A stretch of 37,377 bases of DNA from positions 1-37,377 of the forward strand of contig CANRWO010000035.1 of NCBI GenBank assembly GCA_947643615.1, read 5' to 3'. The DNA comes from an uncultured Lachnospiraceae bacterium. GTDB lineage: Bacteria > Bacillota > Clostridia > Lachnospirales > Lachnospiraceae. Positions 8,075 to 16,097 of the stretch are shown piece by piece; position 1 is the stretch's first letter, and every line of letters starts with the position of its first letter. The translations under genes and the position numbers were made by a program. The notes beneath the pieces were generated by a model. That model was not told where the DNA came from. It worked only from the letters and a program-made list of their open reading frames with translations, and ran no database searches.

Positions 8075-8227
8075 CACGCGCCATTCGCAAAATATCTTGC
8101 CTGAATTTCCATCTGCAGCGTTAGATTTCCTAGACGTAGCCACCACTACGCCGTCGGAAATCTGCCTTGCAGGCTGAAAATTTATCCTGCGCCAAACATA
8201 CGGGCAATTAGGGTGGATTATACTAGG
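8075..8227. repeat. MITE-like inverted-repeat element, copy 3
   Basis: The right 64 bp (8164-8227) are identical to 3775-3838, ending in GGATTATACTAG. The left half is diverged but still pairs with the right. The centre is a hairpin, AGATTTCC...GGAAATCT, enclosing CGTAG-CCACCA-CTACG. The left boundary is uncertain because the terminal CTAGTATAATCC is not preserved. It sits between the ATPase promoter and the stop of the LTA-synthase-like gene. Confidence 0.65.
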
Positions 8228-8239
8228 ACTGTAAACTGC

Positions 8240-10318
8240 TCATCTCATCGCCTGCTCCACATAATAGAAGAAGTTGTGGTCTAATATTCCCATAGAATAT
8301 TCGTAAAGCTGCCGGACCTTTTGTTTCATGGACTTGACATATTCTTCATCCAGTTCTTCGCCTGTTGTGCTGAGAGTATCCCCTGTTTTCTTATTATAAG
8401 ACATATCTTCTGAAATAAAGCTTCTGTCTGCAAACATAACCAGTCCCTGGCTGTCCGAAAGCATATCCGTTCCGGCATAAAGCCTGGAATCGTAGGAAAA
8501 GCCGAAGAGATTATACAGCGTAGGCAGCAGATCCATAGCCCCGCAGGGTTTTTCTATGATTACAGGTTCCTCCATTTTGGAATTCCACAAAATCAGTGTA
8601 TTTCTGTATATTTCCAACGAATTTTCAAGTTCCGCTCCGGCCAGTTCCTCATAATGGCCCAGCTCCATCCCGTAGGGGTAATGGTCCGCGCTCAACGCAA
8701 TCACGGTGTTATCCAGCTTCCCGGCTTTATCCAATTCGGCAATGAGGTATTCCAGGGCCTTATCCAACTCTATATTGCAGGCAACATATGCTTTCCCTTC
8801 GTCGCTGTACGGAAGACCGGCTACCGCGTCTTTATTTTTAGAGGACATGGAATTTCCGGAAAAGTTATAGTTCATATGTCCGGAAACAGTCATATAGTAA
8901 ACATGGAACCGGTCTTGGCCAATATATTCCGGCAAAGTTGCCTTGACCATATCCAAATCGGAGGAAGGCCAGCGTTCTGCATTTTCCATCTGGAATATCT
9001 GGCTTCCCCATTCCTCTTCCGACAGGTCCCCCAGTTTGATTGCCTTAAAATCATATCCTAAATTCGGATGGCTCAAATGCCTGTCATAGTAGTCCAGAGT
9101 ATTATTGTGGTAGGCAAAGCTTTTTACGCCTTCCGCTGAAAAATAGGCAGGCAGGGAATAGGGCTGTGCGTTACTTGCAGACTTCCGCATGCTGAACTGC
9201 CTGGAAGGGACTTGCCCCAGCAGATTGACATACTCGCCGTCGCTGGTACTTGTCTGCCACAGGGGCACATAATAATTTTCGGCCACAAAGCCTGAGTGGG
9301 AAAGGCGGTACAGGGTAGGGGTCAATTCCTGGGATACGGCATAAGTCGAAAAACCTTCCGCCGTAAGGTAAATGAGGTTATAACCCCGGAACATTCCCGT
9401 GTATTCGTTTTTGTTGGTTGGTGTCCTTTCTTCCAAATAGGAGATCAGCTTTTCTGTTTCCTCATCGGGAACCAGTTCCCTGAGGACCTCAAAGTCAATA
9501 TCCAGTGTCTGGGGAGAGGTATCCGTGTTTCCGGTAAGTTCTATGCCTGTTTCTTTAGATGCCTGTACTCCGGAAAGGACTCCTTCTGTTACCTGGGCAA
9601 TGGTATCCATTGTGCCTTTATCAACCGGTATTGGGTTTAGGGTCACTGCGGAGCTGGTCTGCATATCTGCCCCGGGCAGCACGTCTCCCATCCAGTCTCT
9701 CTGAACAGATGCCAATATGCCATAAGTTTTTGCCACATATCCCGGATCGTAAAAGCCTTGATAATCCTGATAATAAGAATATCCTCCCTGATAGCCGATG
9801 AACAGCACCGTCCATATGGCGACCGTCCCTGCTGTTACGGAAACGATGCCTGTAAAGCGGCACCTCCTATGCACTCTGCGTATTGTATTCTTTTCCTTCG
9901 AACGGTACAGGTTCCTTTTTCGATGAAGCAAGATACCGGTGGCAAGAAGAGGTACTGCCAGAAGGAGAAGGCAGACTATATTTTTACCGATTGCATACAA
10001 CAGCTCCCGCCAATAATTTTTCACGGCGTTTTCTCCGGCGCTTATGGCTGCCGCCAGCAAAAGCGGCTGAGTAAAAATGCGCATGTAAATCAGTTGGCTT
10101 GCAAAGAGTAAAAAATTGACTATCTGAACCGTCCATAAAATCCCCTTGTTGACAACATGCTTTCCCATGGAAACCAAAAGCAATTCAATTCCTGCCAATA
10201 TGAGGATCAGCGGAAACGACAGCAGCGGATTCAGCCATTGCATCCCTGTAACACCGACATGGTAGACCGTCTCCATGTATGCAAATGTTAAAACCAATGT
10301 CAAAAATAAACGATACAT
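8240..10318 (-). CDS. LTA synthase family (sulfatase-fold) membrane protein
   Basis: Membrane-anchored phosphoglycerol-transferase/sulfatase-fold enzyme like LtaS, which in Firmicutes polymerises glycerol phosphate for lipoteichoic acid on the outer face of the membrane. The N-terminal third has about five hydrophobic segments. The extracellular domain has LTAEGFSTYAV, the nucleophile region WQTSTSDGEY (LtaS has TSDSEF with a catalytic Thr) and the metal-binding SADHYPYG. I take the start at 10318 (MYRLFLTL, 692 aa), which has AAGGAGCGGG before it. An in-frame ATG at 10417 lacks such a site. The 275 bp between this start and the erm stop are AT-rich; I see no clear terminator or consensus promoter there. 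Confidence 0.88.
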   Translation of the reverse strand: MYRLFLTLVLTFAYMETVYHVGVTGMQWLNPLLSFPLILILAGIELLLVSMGKHVVNKGILWTVQIVNFLLFASQLIYMRIFTQPLLLAAAISAGENAVKNYWRELLYAIGKNIVCLLLLAVPLLATGILLHRKRNLYRSKEKNTIRRVHRRCRFTGIVSVTAGTVAIWTVLFIGYQGGYSYYQDYQGFYDPGYVAKTYGILASVQRDWMGDVLPGADMQTSSAVTLNPIPVDKGTMDTIAQVTEGVLSGVQASKETGIELTGNTDTSPQTLDIDFEVLRELVPDEETEKLISYLEERTPTNKNEYTGMFRGYNLIYLTAEGFSTYAVSQELTPTLYRLSHSGFVAENYYVPLWQTSTSDGEYVNLLGQVPSRQFSMRKSASNAQPYSLPAYFSAEGVKSFAYHNNTLDYYDRHLSHPNLGYDFKAIKLGDLSEEEWGSQIFQMENAERWPSSDLDMVKATLPEYIGQDRFHVYYMTVSGHMNYNFSGNSMSSKNKDAVAGLPYSDEGKAYVACNIELDKALEYLIAELDKAGKLDNTVIALSADHYPYGMELGHYEELAGAELENSLEIYRNTLILWNSKMEEPVIIEKPCGAMDLLPTLYNLFGFSYDSRLYAGTDMLSDSQGLVMFADRSFISEDMSYNKKTGDTLSTTGEELDEEYVKSMKQKVRQLYEYSMGILDHNFFYYVEQAMR

Positions 10319-10593
10319 TTCCCGCTCCTTATAGCCAAGGCCTGGAAGGTGATTCAAATTGGGATTCCTTGACGGAAAGCAATTTTCAAATTCACTCCGG
10401 ATAAAATGCCCCGGCATTGGGTTTATCTTTCTGTAAACTAATATATTGTTAAAATAACGTAATGATTCTATGTCTATTCTAGACGATTTTATGAAATTTG
10501 TGTTTTAATTTTTTATAAATAATTTGCATACTAATTGCATAATTTCCCATAAAAGCCGGGCATTTCATATCATTGAAGAGACGAAGGTTTATT

Positions 10594-11406
10594 CTAAATG
10601 CCTTTAAATGGCGAACCGGATAAATGCCGGTAGCATCGAAACAGGCAGAGCCATTGGATATACAGTGTGACGCCATCTTCATGGGCATGGGGAAGTCCTG
10701 CCTGCTTTAATGCGGTCGATACCTGCCGTTTGGTGAGCAGGCTCTCTTTTCTTCCAAAACCGTATTTTCTGGAATGGGATATAAATGTTTGGAAGTTCTG
10801 GTATTCTTTTCTATCTAGATCGGGGGATTCTTTCCTGGAAAAGTGTACCAGTACAGAATCTGCGGAGGGCGCGGGGTGAAAGTCCTCCCTGCGGAAATGG
10901 TAGATGATTTTCATTTTCCAGCCTACTTTAAGGAGCAGGGATTTTTCGGTCTCTTTTCCTGTGCCTGTGAACCTTTTGGCGGCGCCCTTTTCCATGACCA
11001 GCCAGATATCTGTGGCCGGGTTAGGTGCATTGGCCAGTTTATCAATGATCTGGGTGGTAATAAAGTAAGGTATGTTGGCAAAGACTTTGTAACTTCCTTT
11101 CGCGGGAAGCGTATACCGGAGAAAGTCTCCCTGTATCAGCTTTAAATTGGGGTAGGAATCCAATTTTGCTTTTGCCTGCCCATAGAGCTTCGGGTCCAGC
11201 TCCACGGAATAGACGAAGCCGCTTATCCGGCACAGCGCTTCTGTCAAATGCCCTTTTCCGGCGCCGATCTCAATAACGGTATCGCTTTTATTGATGTTGC
11301 TGAGTCCTGTAATCCTGCGAAGCAGTTTTTTGTCTGTTATGAAATTTTGGGAGTAGGACAACTGTGTTTTATAATCAGGTGTGGATGGTTTCTTGCCTTT
11401 CTGCAT
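10594..11406 (-). CDS. erm: Erm family 23S rRNA (adenine-N6)-dimethyltransferase
   Basis: SAM-dependent methyltransferase of the KsgA/Erm family. The Erm reading rests on SYSQNFITDKKLL at the N-terminus (18-30), motif I EIGAGKGHLTEAL (46-58), VELD (68-71), GDFLRY (93-98), NIPYFITTQII (111-121; KsgA usually has NLPY) and the C-terminal VTLYIQWLCLF typical of Erm. Such enzymes methylate A2058 of 23S rRNA and give macrolide-lincosamide-streptogramin B resistance. It is 270 aa. The ATG follows AAAGAGG. The 270-bp leader upstream has the layout of a drug-responsive attenuator, which also supports Erm over the housekeeping KsgA. There is no insertion sequence nearby, so it may be a resident chromosomal gene. 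Confidence 0.87.
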   Translation of the reverse strand: MQKGKKPSTPDYKTQLSYSQNFITDKKLLRRITGLSNINKSDTVIEIGAGKGHLTEALCRISGFVYSVELDPKLYGQAKAKLDSYPNLKLIQGDFLRYTLPAKGSYKVFANIPYFITTQIIDKLANAPNPATDIWLVMEKGAAKRFTGTGKETEKSLLLKVGWKMKIIYHFRREDFHPAPSADSVLVHFSRKESPDLDRKEYQNFQTFISHSRKYGFGRKESLLTKRQVSTALKQAGLPHAHEDGVTLYIQWLCLFRCYRHLSGSPFKGI

Positions 11407-11466
11407 AGTTTACCTCTTTTCTTTGCTCTAAATGTCATCAAGCTTCGGATTTAAATTCAGGCAAAC

Positions 11467-11504
11467 AAAAAAGCAGAAAGTCTCCGAAACGGAAATCTTT
11501 CTGC
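11467..11504 (-). terminator. Intrinsic terminator/attenuator in the erm leader
   Basis: On the minus strand, GCAGAAAGATTTCCG pairs with CGGAGACTTTCTGC around TTT, followed by TTTTTT. It lies 60 bp before the erm ATG, with no gene end on this strand for 330 bp upstream. It therefore most likely acts on the erm leader transcript itself. Its 3' arm plus U-run (11477-11467) is perfectly complementary over 11 nt to AAAAAAGCAGA at 11630-11620. Confidence 0.8.
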
Positions 11505-11628
11505 AGAAACGATACAATAAGGCAAACGGGAGAAGACACGGAATTATCCGTATCTACCCCGATACATATGAAAAATTGTATTTGCACGCAAAAAAAACCC
11601 ACTTACATGAGACAGTTTATCTGCTTTT

Positions 11629-11676
11629 TTATCGCCCCTGGATATGGGTACGAATGCGTGCAACACAATTTATCAT
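11629..11676 (-). CDS. Erm leader peptide, MINCVARIRTHIQGR (15 aa)
   Basis: A 15-codon ORF with a good ribosome binding site (AAAGGTGG, 7 nt from the ATG), between a consensus promoter and the erm attenuator. It contains Arg7-Ile8-Arg9. An Arg/Lys-X-Arg/Lys motif is the known site of macrolide-dependent ribosome arrest in ErmDL (MTHSMRLR) and similar leaders; here it sits one codon later. Codons 5-8 (11663-11655) can pair with 11590-11582 (TTGCACGCA with TGCGTGCAA), so an arrested ribosome would break that stem. It is too short for usual gene callers. Confidence 0.72.
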   Translation of the reverse strand: MINCVARIRTHIQGR

Positions 11677-11786
11677 ACGTAAGCCACCTTTCTGATTATC
11701 ATTTTCAAACAAGAACAATTAAATAAATAGCGGCACATAATCACTTGCTTTCCATATGCTGAGTGTTTTGCCGTATTAACAAAAAT

Positions 11787-11815
11787 ATTATAACAGACAT
11801 TGAGGAATGTGTAAA
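11787..11815 (-). promoter_or_regulatory. Sigma-A promoter of the erm leader transcript
   Basis: On the minus strand, TTTACA (11815-11810), a 17-bp spacer and TATAAT (11792-11787). It is placed about 110 bp before the leader peptide ORF and just past the stop of the GH43 gene at 11836, giving erm its own transcription unit. Confidence 0.8.
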
Positions 11816-11835
11816 GCATTTAAAAGGCTGTTTTT

Positions 11836-13377
11836 TCAGTCATCCAGGTATTCAAAATAGTCAAAATCCGCGGGAATGCGTGTGCCGCAGCCGCCGTTGT
11901 TGGCGTAGATCCCCACCAGTGTACCGGTATGGCGTTTGCGGTCGTCAGGCACTCCTTCGTCACACAGGTAGATGCAGTTTTCAAGGATGCCTGCCAACTC
12001 CCAGTTTTTTCCGTCATAACTGTAGTAGAAGCTTCGGGTAAGCTTATCCACCTGGACTTTCAGGTATATACTCTGGTTTTTGATTTCGTCCACAGATGCA
12101 ATCAGCTCTTCCCCGTGGTTGCGGTTGATCACCAGCTGGAGTTTTCTGCCTTCTTCATAGCAGAGGGAAAACCTCGCATAGGTAGCGGTGCTGTAATAGC
12201 AGGTCAATCCTGCCTGCTCCCCGTCCCTGGAAGGGTAAAAGTCCAGTTTTGTAGATGCGGTGTATCGAAGCTCCTGTTCCCGCCGTACCAGGGTATTCTT
12301 TGCACGGATTTCCCAGAGCTGCCCGTCGCCGGTCCAAATGCGGAAATATCCGGGCCGTTCTGTCAGGGAATAACTTCCCCTTGCAGGGTTCCTGACGAAC
12401 TCCCAATTCAGGTTCAGCTCTTCGCTGTCAAAATCGTCTTTTGTCCACTTCTCAAATTCGTATAAGGGAAGTGAGGGAGCAGTCTGCTGTGAACTGGGGC
12501 CCTTTCTGTCGTTGACGGTGAACCAGCCGTCGTCCAGCCATGTGACGGGATCCATGCCGGTCTCTCTTCCGATTGTGGTGTAATGCCCTTGGTTGGCTCT
12601 TCCCATGAGATAGTATACCCACCAGTCACCATCCTGGGTCTGTACCAGCTTACCGTGGCCTGTGCGCTGTATCAGCGCATCCGGGTCAAACTGACGCATC
12701 ACCGGATTGTAGGGGGAAGATATGTAAGGGCCTTTCAGTTCCTTCGAACGGCCCACATTGATTCCATGCCCGTAACCGGTGCCGCCCTCCGCCACTATGG
12801 CGTAATAATAATCCCCGTGCTTCATCAAATGAGGCCCTTCGCAGCACCTTTCCCCTGTTCCGGGCCATACCGGGATCATATCGCCGACAACCCTTGTGCA
12901 GTCGTCGCTTAAGGGAACCAGATTAATACCGGGACTGATTACCATATAATGTTTCCCGTCGTCATCCACGAAATGGGAGGGGTCAATGCTGTCTACCTCC
13001 AGCCATCTGGGTTTGCTGTAGGGACCTTCGGGTTTATCCGAAGTGACCACAAGCTGTCTGCGCATCACATTGTTGTCTCTGGTTCCGTCCGCGTTGAGCC
13101 GGAGTGTTGCCATAATAATGAACTTACCGTTGTGGTAGGAAATATCCGGCGCCCATATGCCATGTGAGTCTTTTATGCTCTGCAGGTCCAGATAGTCCGG
13201 GTCCGTCACGGCATGGCCGATAATGCGCCAGTGCACCATATCTTTGGAGTGGCTGATAGGAATGGCGGGAAAGTATTGGAACGTGGAATTAACCATGTAG
13301 TAATCTTCGCCTACGCGGATTACGGAAGGGTCGGGGAAAAATCCCCGCTGTATCGGGTTTTGATAGGTATTTTCCAA
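11836..13377 (-). CDS. Glycoside hydrolase family 43 (beta-xylosidase/arabinofuranosidase type)
   Basis: 513-aa inverting GH43 enzyme with a five-bladed propeller. The catalytic base is Asp16 (GFFPDPSV). WAPDISYHNGKF and SIDPSHFVDDDG (the pKa-modulating Asp) follow, and the acid Glu is in CEGPHLMKHGDYYY. From about residue 315 a second domain resembles the concanavalin-like C-terminal domain of GH43 beta-xylosidases. There is no signal peptide, so it is cytosolic and acts on imported oligosaccharides. The start codon is TTG (13377-13375), chosen because AAGGAGG lies 7 nt upstream. It is the second gene of a two-gene unit, 75 bp after the first GH43 gene. Confidence 0.93.
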   Translation of the reverse strand: MENTYQNPIQRGFFPDPSVIRVGEDYYMVNSTFQYFPAIPISHSKDMVHWRIIGHAVTDPDYLDLQSIKDSHGIWAPDISYHNGKFIIMATLRLNADGTRDNNVMRRQLVVTSDKPEGPYSKPRWLEVDSIDPSHFVDDDGKHYMVISPGINLVPLSDDCTRVVGDMIPVWPGTGERCCEGPHLMKHGDYYYAIVAEGGTGYGHGINVGRSKELKGPYISSPYNPVMRQFDPDALIQRTGHGKLVQTQDGDWWVYYLMGRANQGHYTTIGRETGMDPVTWLDDGWFTVNDRKGPSSQQTAPSLPLYEFEKWTKDDFDSEELNLNWEFVRNPARGSYSLTERPGYFRIWTGDGQLWEIRAKNTLVRREQELRYTASTKLDFYPSRDGEQAGLTCYYSTATYARFSLCYEEGRKLQLVINRNHGEELIASVDEIKNQSIYLKVQVDKLTRSFYYSYDGKNWELAGILENCIYLCDEGVPDDRKRHTGTLVGIYANNGGCGTRIPADFDYFEYLDD

Positions 13378-13399
13378 AGTGATCCTCCTTTTATATCAT

Positions 13400-13440
13400 G
13401 ATTCAGAACCAAGCATTTACTCAGCGCCTGGTTCTGAATC
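13400..13440 (-). promoter_or_regulatory. Perfect hairpin between the two GH43 genes
   Basis: GATTCAGAACCA (13400-13411) and TGGTTCTGAATC (13429-13440) are a perfect 12-bp inverted repeat with a 17-nt loop. No T-run follows on either strand; on the minus strand the next bases are the ribosome binding site of the downstream GH43 gene. It may protect the 3' end of the upstream message or set the ratio of the two proteins. Confidence 0.6.
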
Positions 13441-13452
13441 GCTGCCTAATTC

Positions 13453-15057
13453 TTAATTTCTACTATAAACAACCTGGTCGGCCGTCAAATATCCTTTGCT
13501 GCCTTTTTCCCCGGAAGCACAGAAAATTCCGCTTTTCACTCCTACCCAGCGGCCGGGCATGGCGGTCATTTCCCCTGCTTTGCGGTAGCTGCTCCCGTCT
13601 GTGCCGTATTCAATGGTGACAAGCTCCAGGGGGAACCCTTTCTCGTTCTCGTTTAGATTTCTTGTACCGGCCTGCTTTACGGTGTATTTCACATAGATTT
13701 CCTTTTCCGTTCCCGGCTCAATGGCGGCAAGGGGTGTGGCAGTCTCTTCCGTGAAGTCCGGTACGATCTTGCCGTATTTTTGAACCCCGGCAACATAGTA
13801 CGGCACAAACCTATCTTCTTCTTTTTTAAAAGTGATCAGGCCGTAGCTTGTGCCCATGGAGATCACGCCGGCTTCGTCGCCGTTTTCCAAATGAGAGAGG
13901 TCAAGCTTTGTGACACAGCTGAATTCTGGGGCAGGCCATTTCTGTAACAGCAGGTTGGGCATATCCCCGTATACGGTATCTTTATAAACGGCATTTAATT
14001 TCAGTCCATGGCCTGTCAGCTCATACCAGTTATCCTCAGGATTTGCATTCCATTGCCACTGCAACCCCAGGCTGTCGCCGGTAAAGTCGTCAGAGGTGTC
14101 AGGCTCGCATATTCCGGCGCTGCATCCGCCTACGTTGGGTTTTTTGTATTCTATTACCGGTTCGCCGTAATCGTTGCCGTCTTTGGCGATTCCGATCACA
14201 GGCCAGTCTTCATGCCAGCTCATGGGCTGCAGGTGGGTAATGCGCCCGGCAGCATAAACGTCCTGGAAATGGAGGAACCAGTCTTCACCTGTTACGGTGT
14301 CCACCCATGCGCCCTGGTGAGGGCCGTTCACAATGCTGTCCCCCTGGCGCATCACCACTTTGTATTCGTAAGGGCCGAATGCATTTCTGGAGCGCAGCAC
14401 TGTCTGCCAGCCGGTTTTTACGCCGCCCGCCGGGGCGAAGACATAATACCACCCGTTTCTTTTGTACATTTTGGGTCCTTCGATGGTTACCTGGCCGTTT
14501 TCGTTTCCGTCGAAAATCCTGACTTCCTCACCGATCAACCCCATTCCGTCCGGCCGCATTTCCACCATATGCAGGACACTTTTATAACCGATACGACTTT
14601 TTGCCACGCCTGCCACCAGATATGCCCTTCCGTCTTCATCCCAGAAAGGACAGGGGTCGATCCAGCCTGCGCCGGGCCGGATATTCACCGGCTGGGACCA
14701 CTTACCAAATGGATCCGTTGCAGTACTCATATAGATTCCTTCATCGGGCATGGGGAAGCAGACGTAATAAGTCCCCTGGTGATAACGGATGGAGGGCGCC
14801 CACACGCCGCAGCCGTGTACAGCGGCATCGTAGCGGTCCTCGGGGATCTTGTCTATGATATAATTTACTACTTTCCAGTTCACCAGATCCTTTGAGTGGA
14901 GAAGAGGAAGCCCCGGGGCGTTGCTGAAGCTGGAAGCGACCATAAAATAATCTTCTCCTACGCGGATTGCATCGGGATCGGAATAATCCGCATAAAGTAT
15001 GGGATTGCGGAAATTCCCGTTGCCCAGATCCGCATTCCAAATGTTGCCTGTCATCAT
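13453..15057 (-). CDS. Glycoside hydrolase family 43 (GH43_12-like xylosidase/arabinofuranosidase)
   Basis: 534-aa GH43 enzyme. The catalytic base is Asp27 in ADYSDPDAIR, WAPSIRYHQGTYYV and GWIDPCPFWDEDG follow, and the acid Glu is in TIEGPKMYKRNGWYYVF. A C-terminal beta-sandwich (from about 340) is typical of xylosidase/arabinofuranosidase subfamilies. There is no signal peptide. The ATG is preceded by AAAGGCAGG. It is the first gene of the GH43 pair, divergent from the AraC regulator across a 189-bp region with promoters for both directions. The pair differ strongly in sequence and probably cleave different linkages of xylan- or arabinan-derived oligosaccharides. Confidence 0.92.
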   Translation of the reverse strand: MMTGNIWNADLGNGNFRNPILYADYSDPDAIRVGEDYFMVASSFSNAPGLPLLHSKDLVNWKVVNYIIDKIPEDRYDAAVHGCGVWAPSIRYHQGTYYVCFPMPDEGIYMSTATDPFGKWSQPVNIRPGAGWIDPCPFWDEDGRAYLVAGVAKSRIGYKSVLHMVEMRPDGMGLIGEEVRIFDGNENGQVTIEGPKMYKRNGWYYVFAPAGGVKTGWQTVLRSRNAFGPYEYKVVMRQGDSIVNGPHQGAWVDTVTGEDWFLHFQDVYAAGRITHLQPMSWHEDWPVIGIAKDGNDYGEPVIEYKKPNVGGCSAGICEPDTSDDFTGDSLGLQWQWNANPEDNWYELTGHGLKLNAVYKDTVYGDMPNLLLQKWPAPEFSCVTKLDLSHLENGDEAGVISMGTSYGLITFKKEEDRFVPYYVAGVQKYGKIVPDFTEETATPLAAIEPGTEKEIYVKYTVKQAGTRNLNENEKGFPLELVTIEYGTDGSSYRKAGEMTAMPGRWVGVKSGIFCASGEKGSKGYLTADQVVYSRN

Positions 15058-15131
15058 ACCTGTACCTGCCTTTCTGTTGCTGCGGCCGTTTCCGGCAGCA
15101 AGTGTATGTTTATTTGTTTCATGTTGTCTCT

Positions 15132-15173
15132 ATTGTAACCTGCCGATATCAAAATCTTCAATGTCCTGCCGAT
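15132..15173 (-). promoter_or_regulatory. GH43 operon promoter with direct-repeat operator candidate
   Basis: On the minus strand, TTGAAG (15161-15156), an 18-bp spacer and TACAAT (15137-15132). The 9-mer ATCGGCAGG occurs twice in the same direction (15173-15165 and 15147-15139), once above the -35 and once inside the spacer, 26 bp apart. Direct repeats next to a weak -35 are what AraC-type activators usually bind, and the divergent gene encodes one. Confidence 0.6.
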
Positions 15174-15191
15174 GAATTTATGTGCCAAATA

Positions 15192-15220
15192 TTGCGGTTT
15201 GTCCATAGAAATGCTATGCT
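15192..15220 (+). promoter_or_regulatory. Promoter of the AraC-type regulator
   Basis: TTGCGG (15192-15197), a 17-bp spacer and TATGCT (15215-15220), with the start codon 27 bp further on after AGAGGAG. It is moderate in strength and close to the GH43 operator repeats, so autoregulation is possible. Confidence 0.5.
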
Positions 15221-15246
15221 GTTTTATGTGAGAGGAGAACAGTGTA

Positions 15247-16011
15247 ATGATCTATCAGAACAGAGAGGAAAGTCTTTCCGTCAAGCTGACAAATAACAAT
15301 AACTGCCTTGCCCATATACATCGCCAGGTGGAGATATTCTATGTGTTGGACGGCGCTATCGAAAGCGTGATTTCCGGCAGGAAAAAGGTATTGGAGAAGG
15401 GCATGGTATCCATTGCTTTCCCCAACATGGTACATGAGACATGTACGCCTGCAGGCTCCTCCGCTGTCATGATGATTTTCAGCCATGATTTCCTGCCGGA
15501 TTTTTACCATGAATTTAATATGCAGGAACCCTGCGATCCCTTTATAGATGCCATGCAGGAAGCGGACCGGTTTTCGTTCCTGGTGCAGGGACTTCTGGAA
15601 AGTGTGCAGAAGAGCGGTGACATCCGTATTCCCAAGGGATACCTGTATACCATTGTTTCCATGATATTGTCACAGCTTCCGCTTATGAAACAGCAAAAGG
15701 TTTCCGCCGATATCTGCCAGGCGATTTCCGGATATGTGAACCAGCATTTTACGGAAGATATCAGTTTACCCCAACTGGCCGCGGCCCTGGGTTACAGCAA
15801 ATATCATATTTCCCATATTTTTAAGGAAAAGTTTGGCTGTTCTTACAGCGATTATCTCAAGAGGATTCGCGCCGAGCACGCTATGGGCCTGCTGGCGCAT
15901 TCTGAGCTGACGGTGACAGATATCTGTTTTGCCAGCGGGTTTAACAGCCTGCGTTCCTTTTACCGGGCGTTCCATGAGGTTTATGGGGTGGCGCCCAGAT
16001 CCCGGAAGTGA
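15247..16011 (+). CDS. AraC family transcriptional regulator
   Basis: 254-aa regulator. The N-terminal cupin-like effector domain (residues 1-130; CLAHIHRQVEIFYVLDGAIE, VSIAFPNMVHETC) is followed by two helix-turn-helix motifs at about 155-254 (LPQLAAALGYSKYHISHIFKEKFG and VTDICFASGFNSLRSFYRAF), with the usual YSDYLKRIRAEHA linker. The ATG has GAGAGGAG upstream. It is divergent from the two GH43 genes and very probably activates them in response to a released pentose or oligosaccharide. Confidence 0.92.
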   Translation: MIYQNREESLSVKLTNNNNCLAHIHRQVEIFYVLDGAIESVISGRKKVLEKGMVSIAFPNMVHETCTPAGSSAVMMIFSHDFLPDFYHEFNMQEPCDPFIDAMQEADRFSFLVQGLLESVQKSGDIRIPKGYLYTIVSMILSQLPLMKQQKVSADICQAISGYVNQHFTEDISLPQLAAALGYSKYHISHIFKEKFGCSYSDYLKRIRAEHAMGLLAHSELTVTDICFASGFNSLRSFYRAFHEVYGVAPRSRK

Positions 16012-16097
16012 TAGGCCGGTTTTGCAGTATTTTGTGCTATACTGTTGTAAAAGGGAGCAGCACTTTTTTAGAGAGAAATAAGAAGGAGGATGTGGCC

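Noticed and set aside
11544..11567. Second tiny leader ORF (MYRGRYG) with an Arg-Gly-Arg motif
   Set aside because: No Shine-Dalgarno sequence precedes it, so translation is doubtful; the 15-aa ORF is the better leader.
11432..11695. 87-aa plus-strand ORF over the erm leader
   Set aside because: It is antisense to the attenuator and leader peptide, which explain the sequence better.
14008..14895. 295-aa plus-strand ORF
   Set aside because: It is a shadow of the GH43 gene on the minus strand, whose catalytic motifs are clear.
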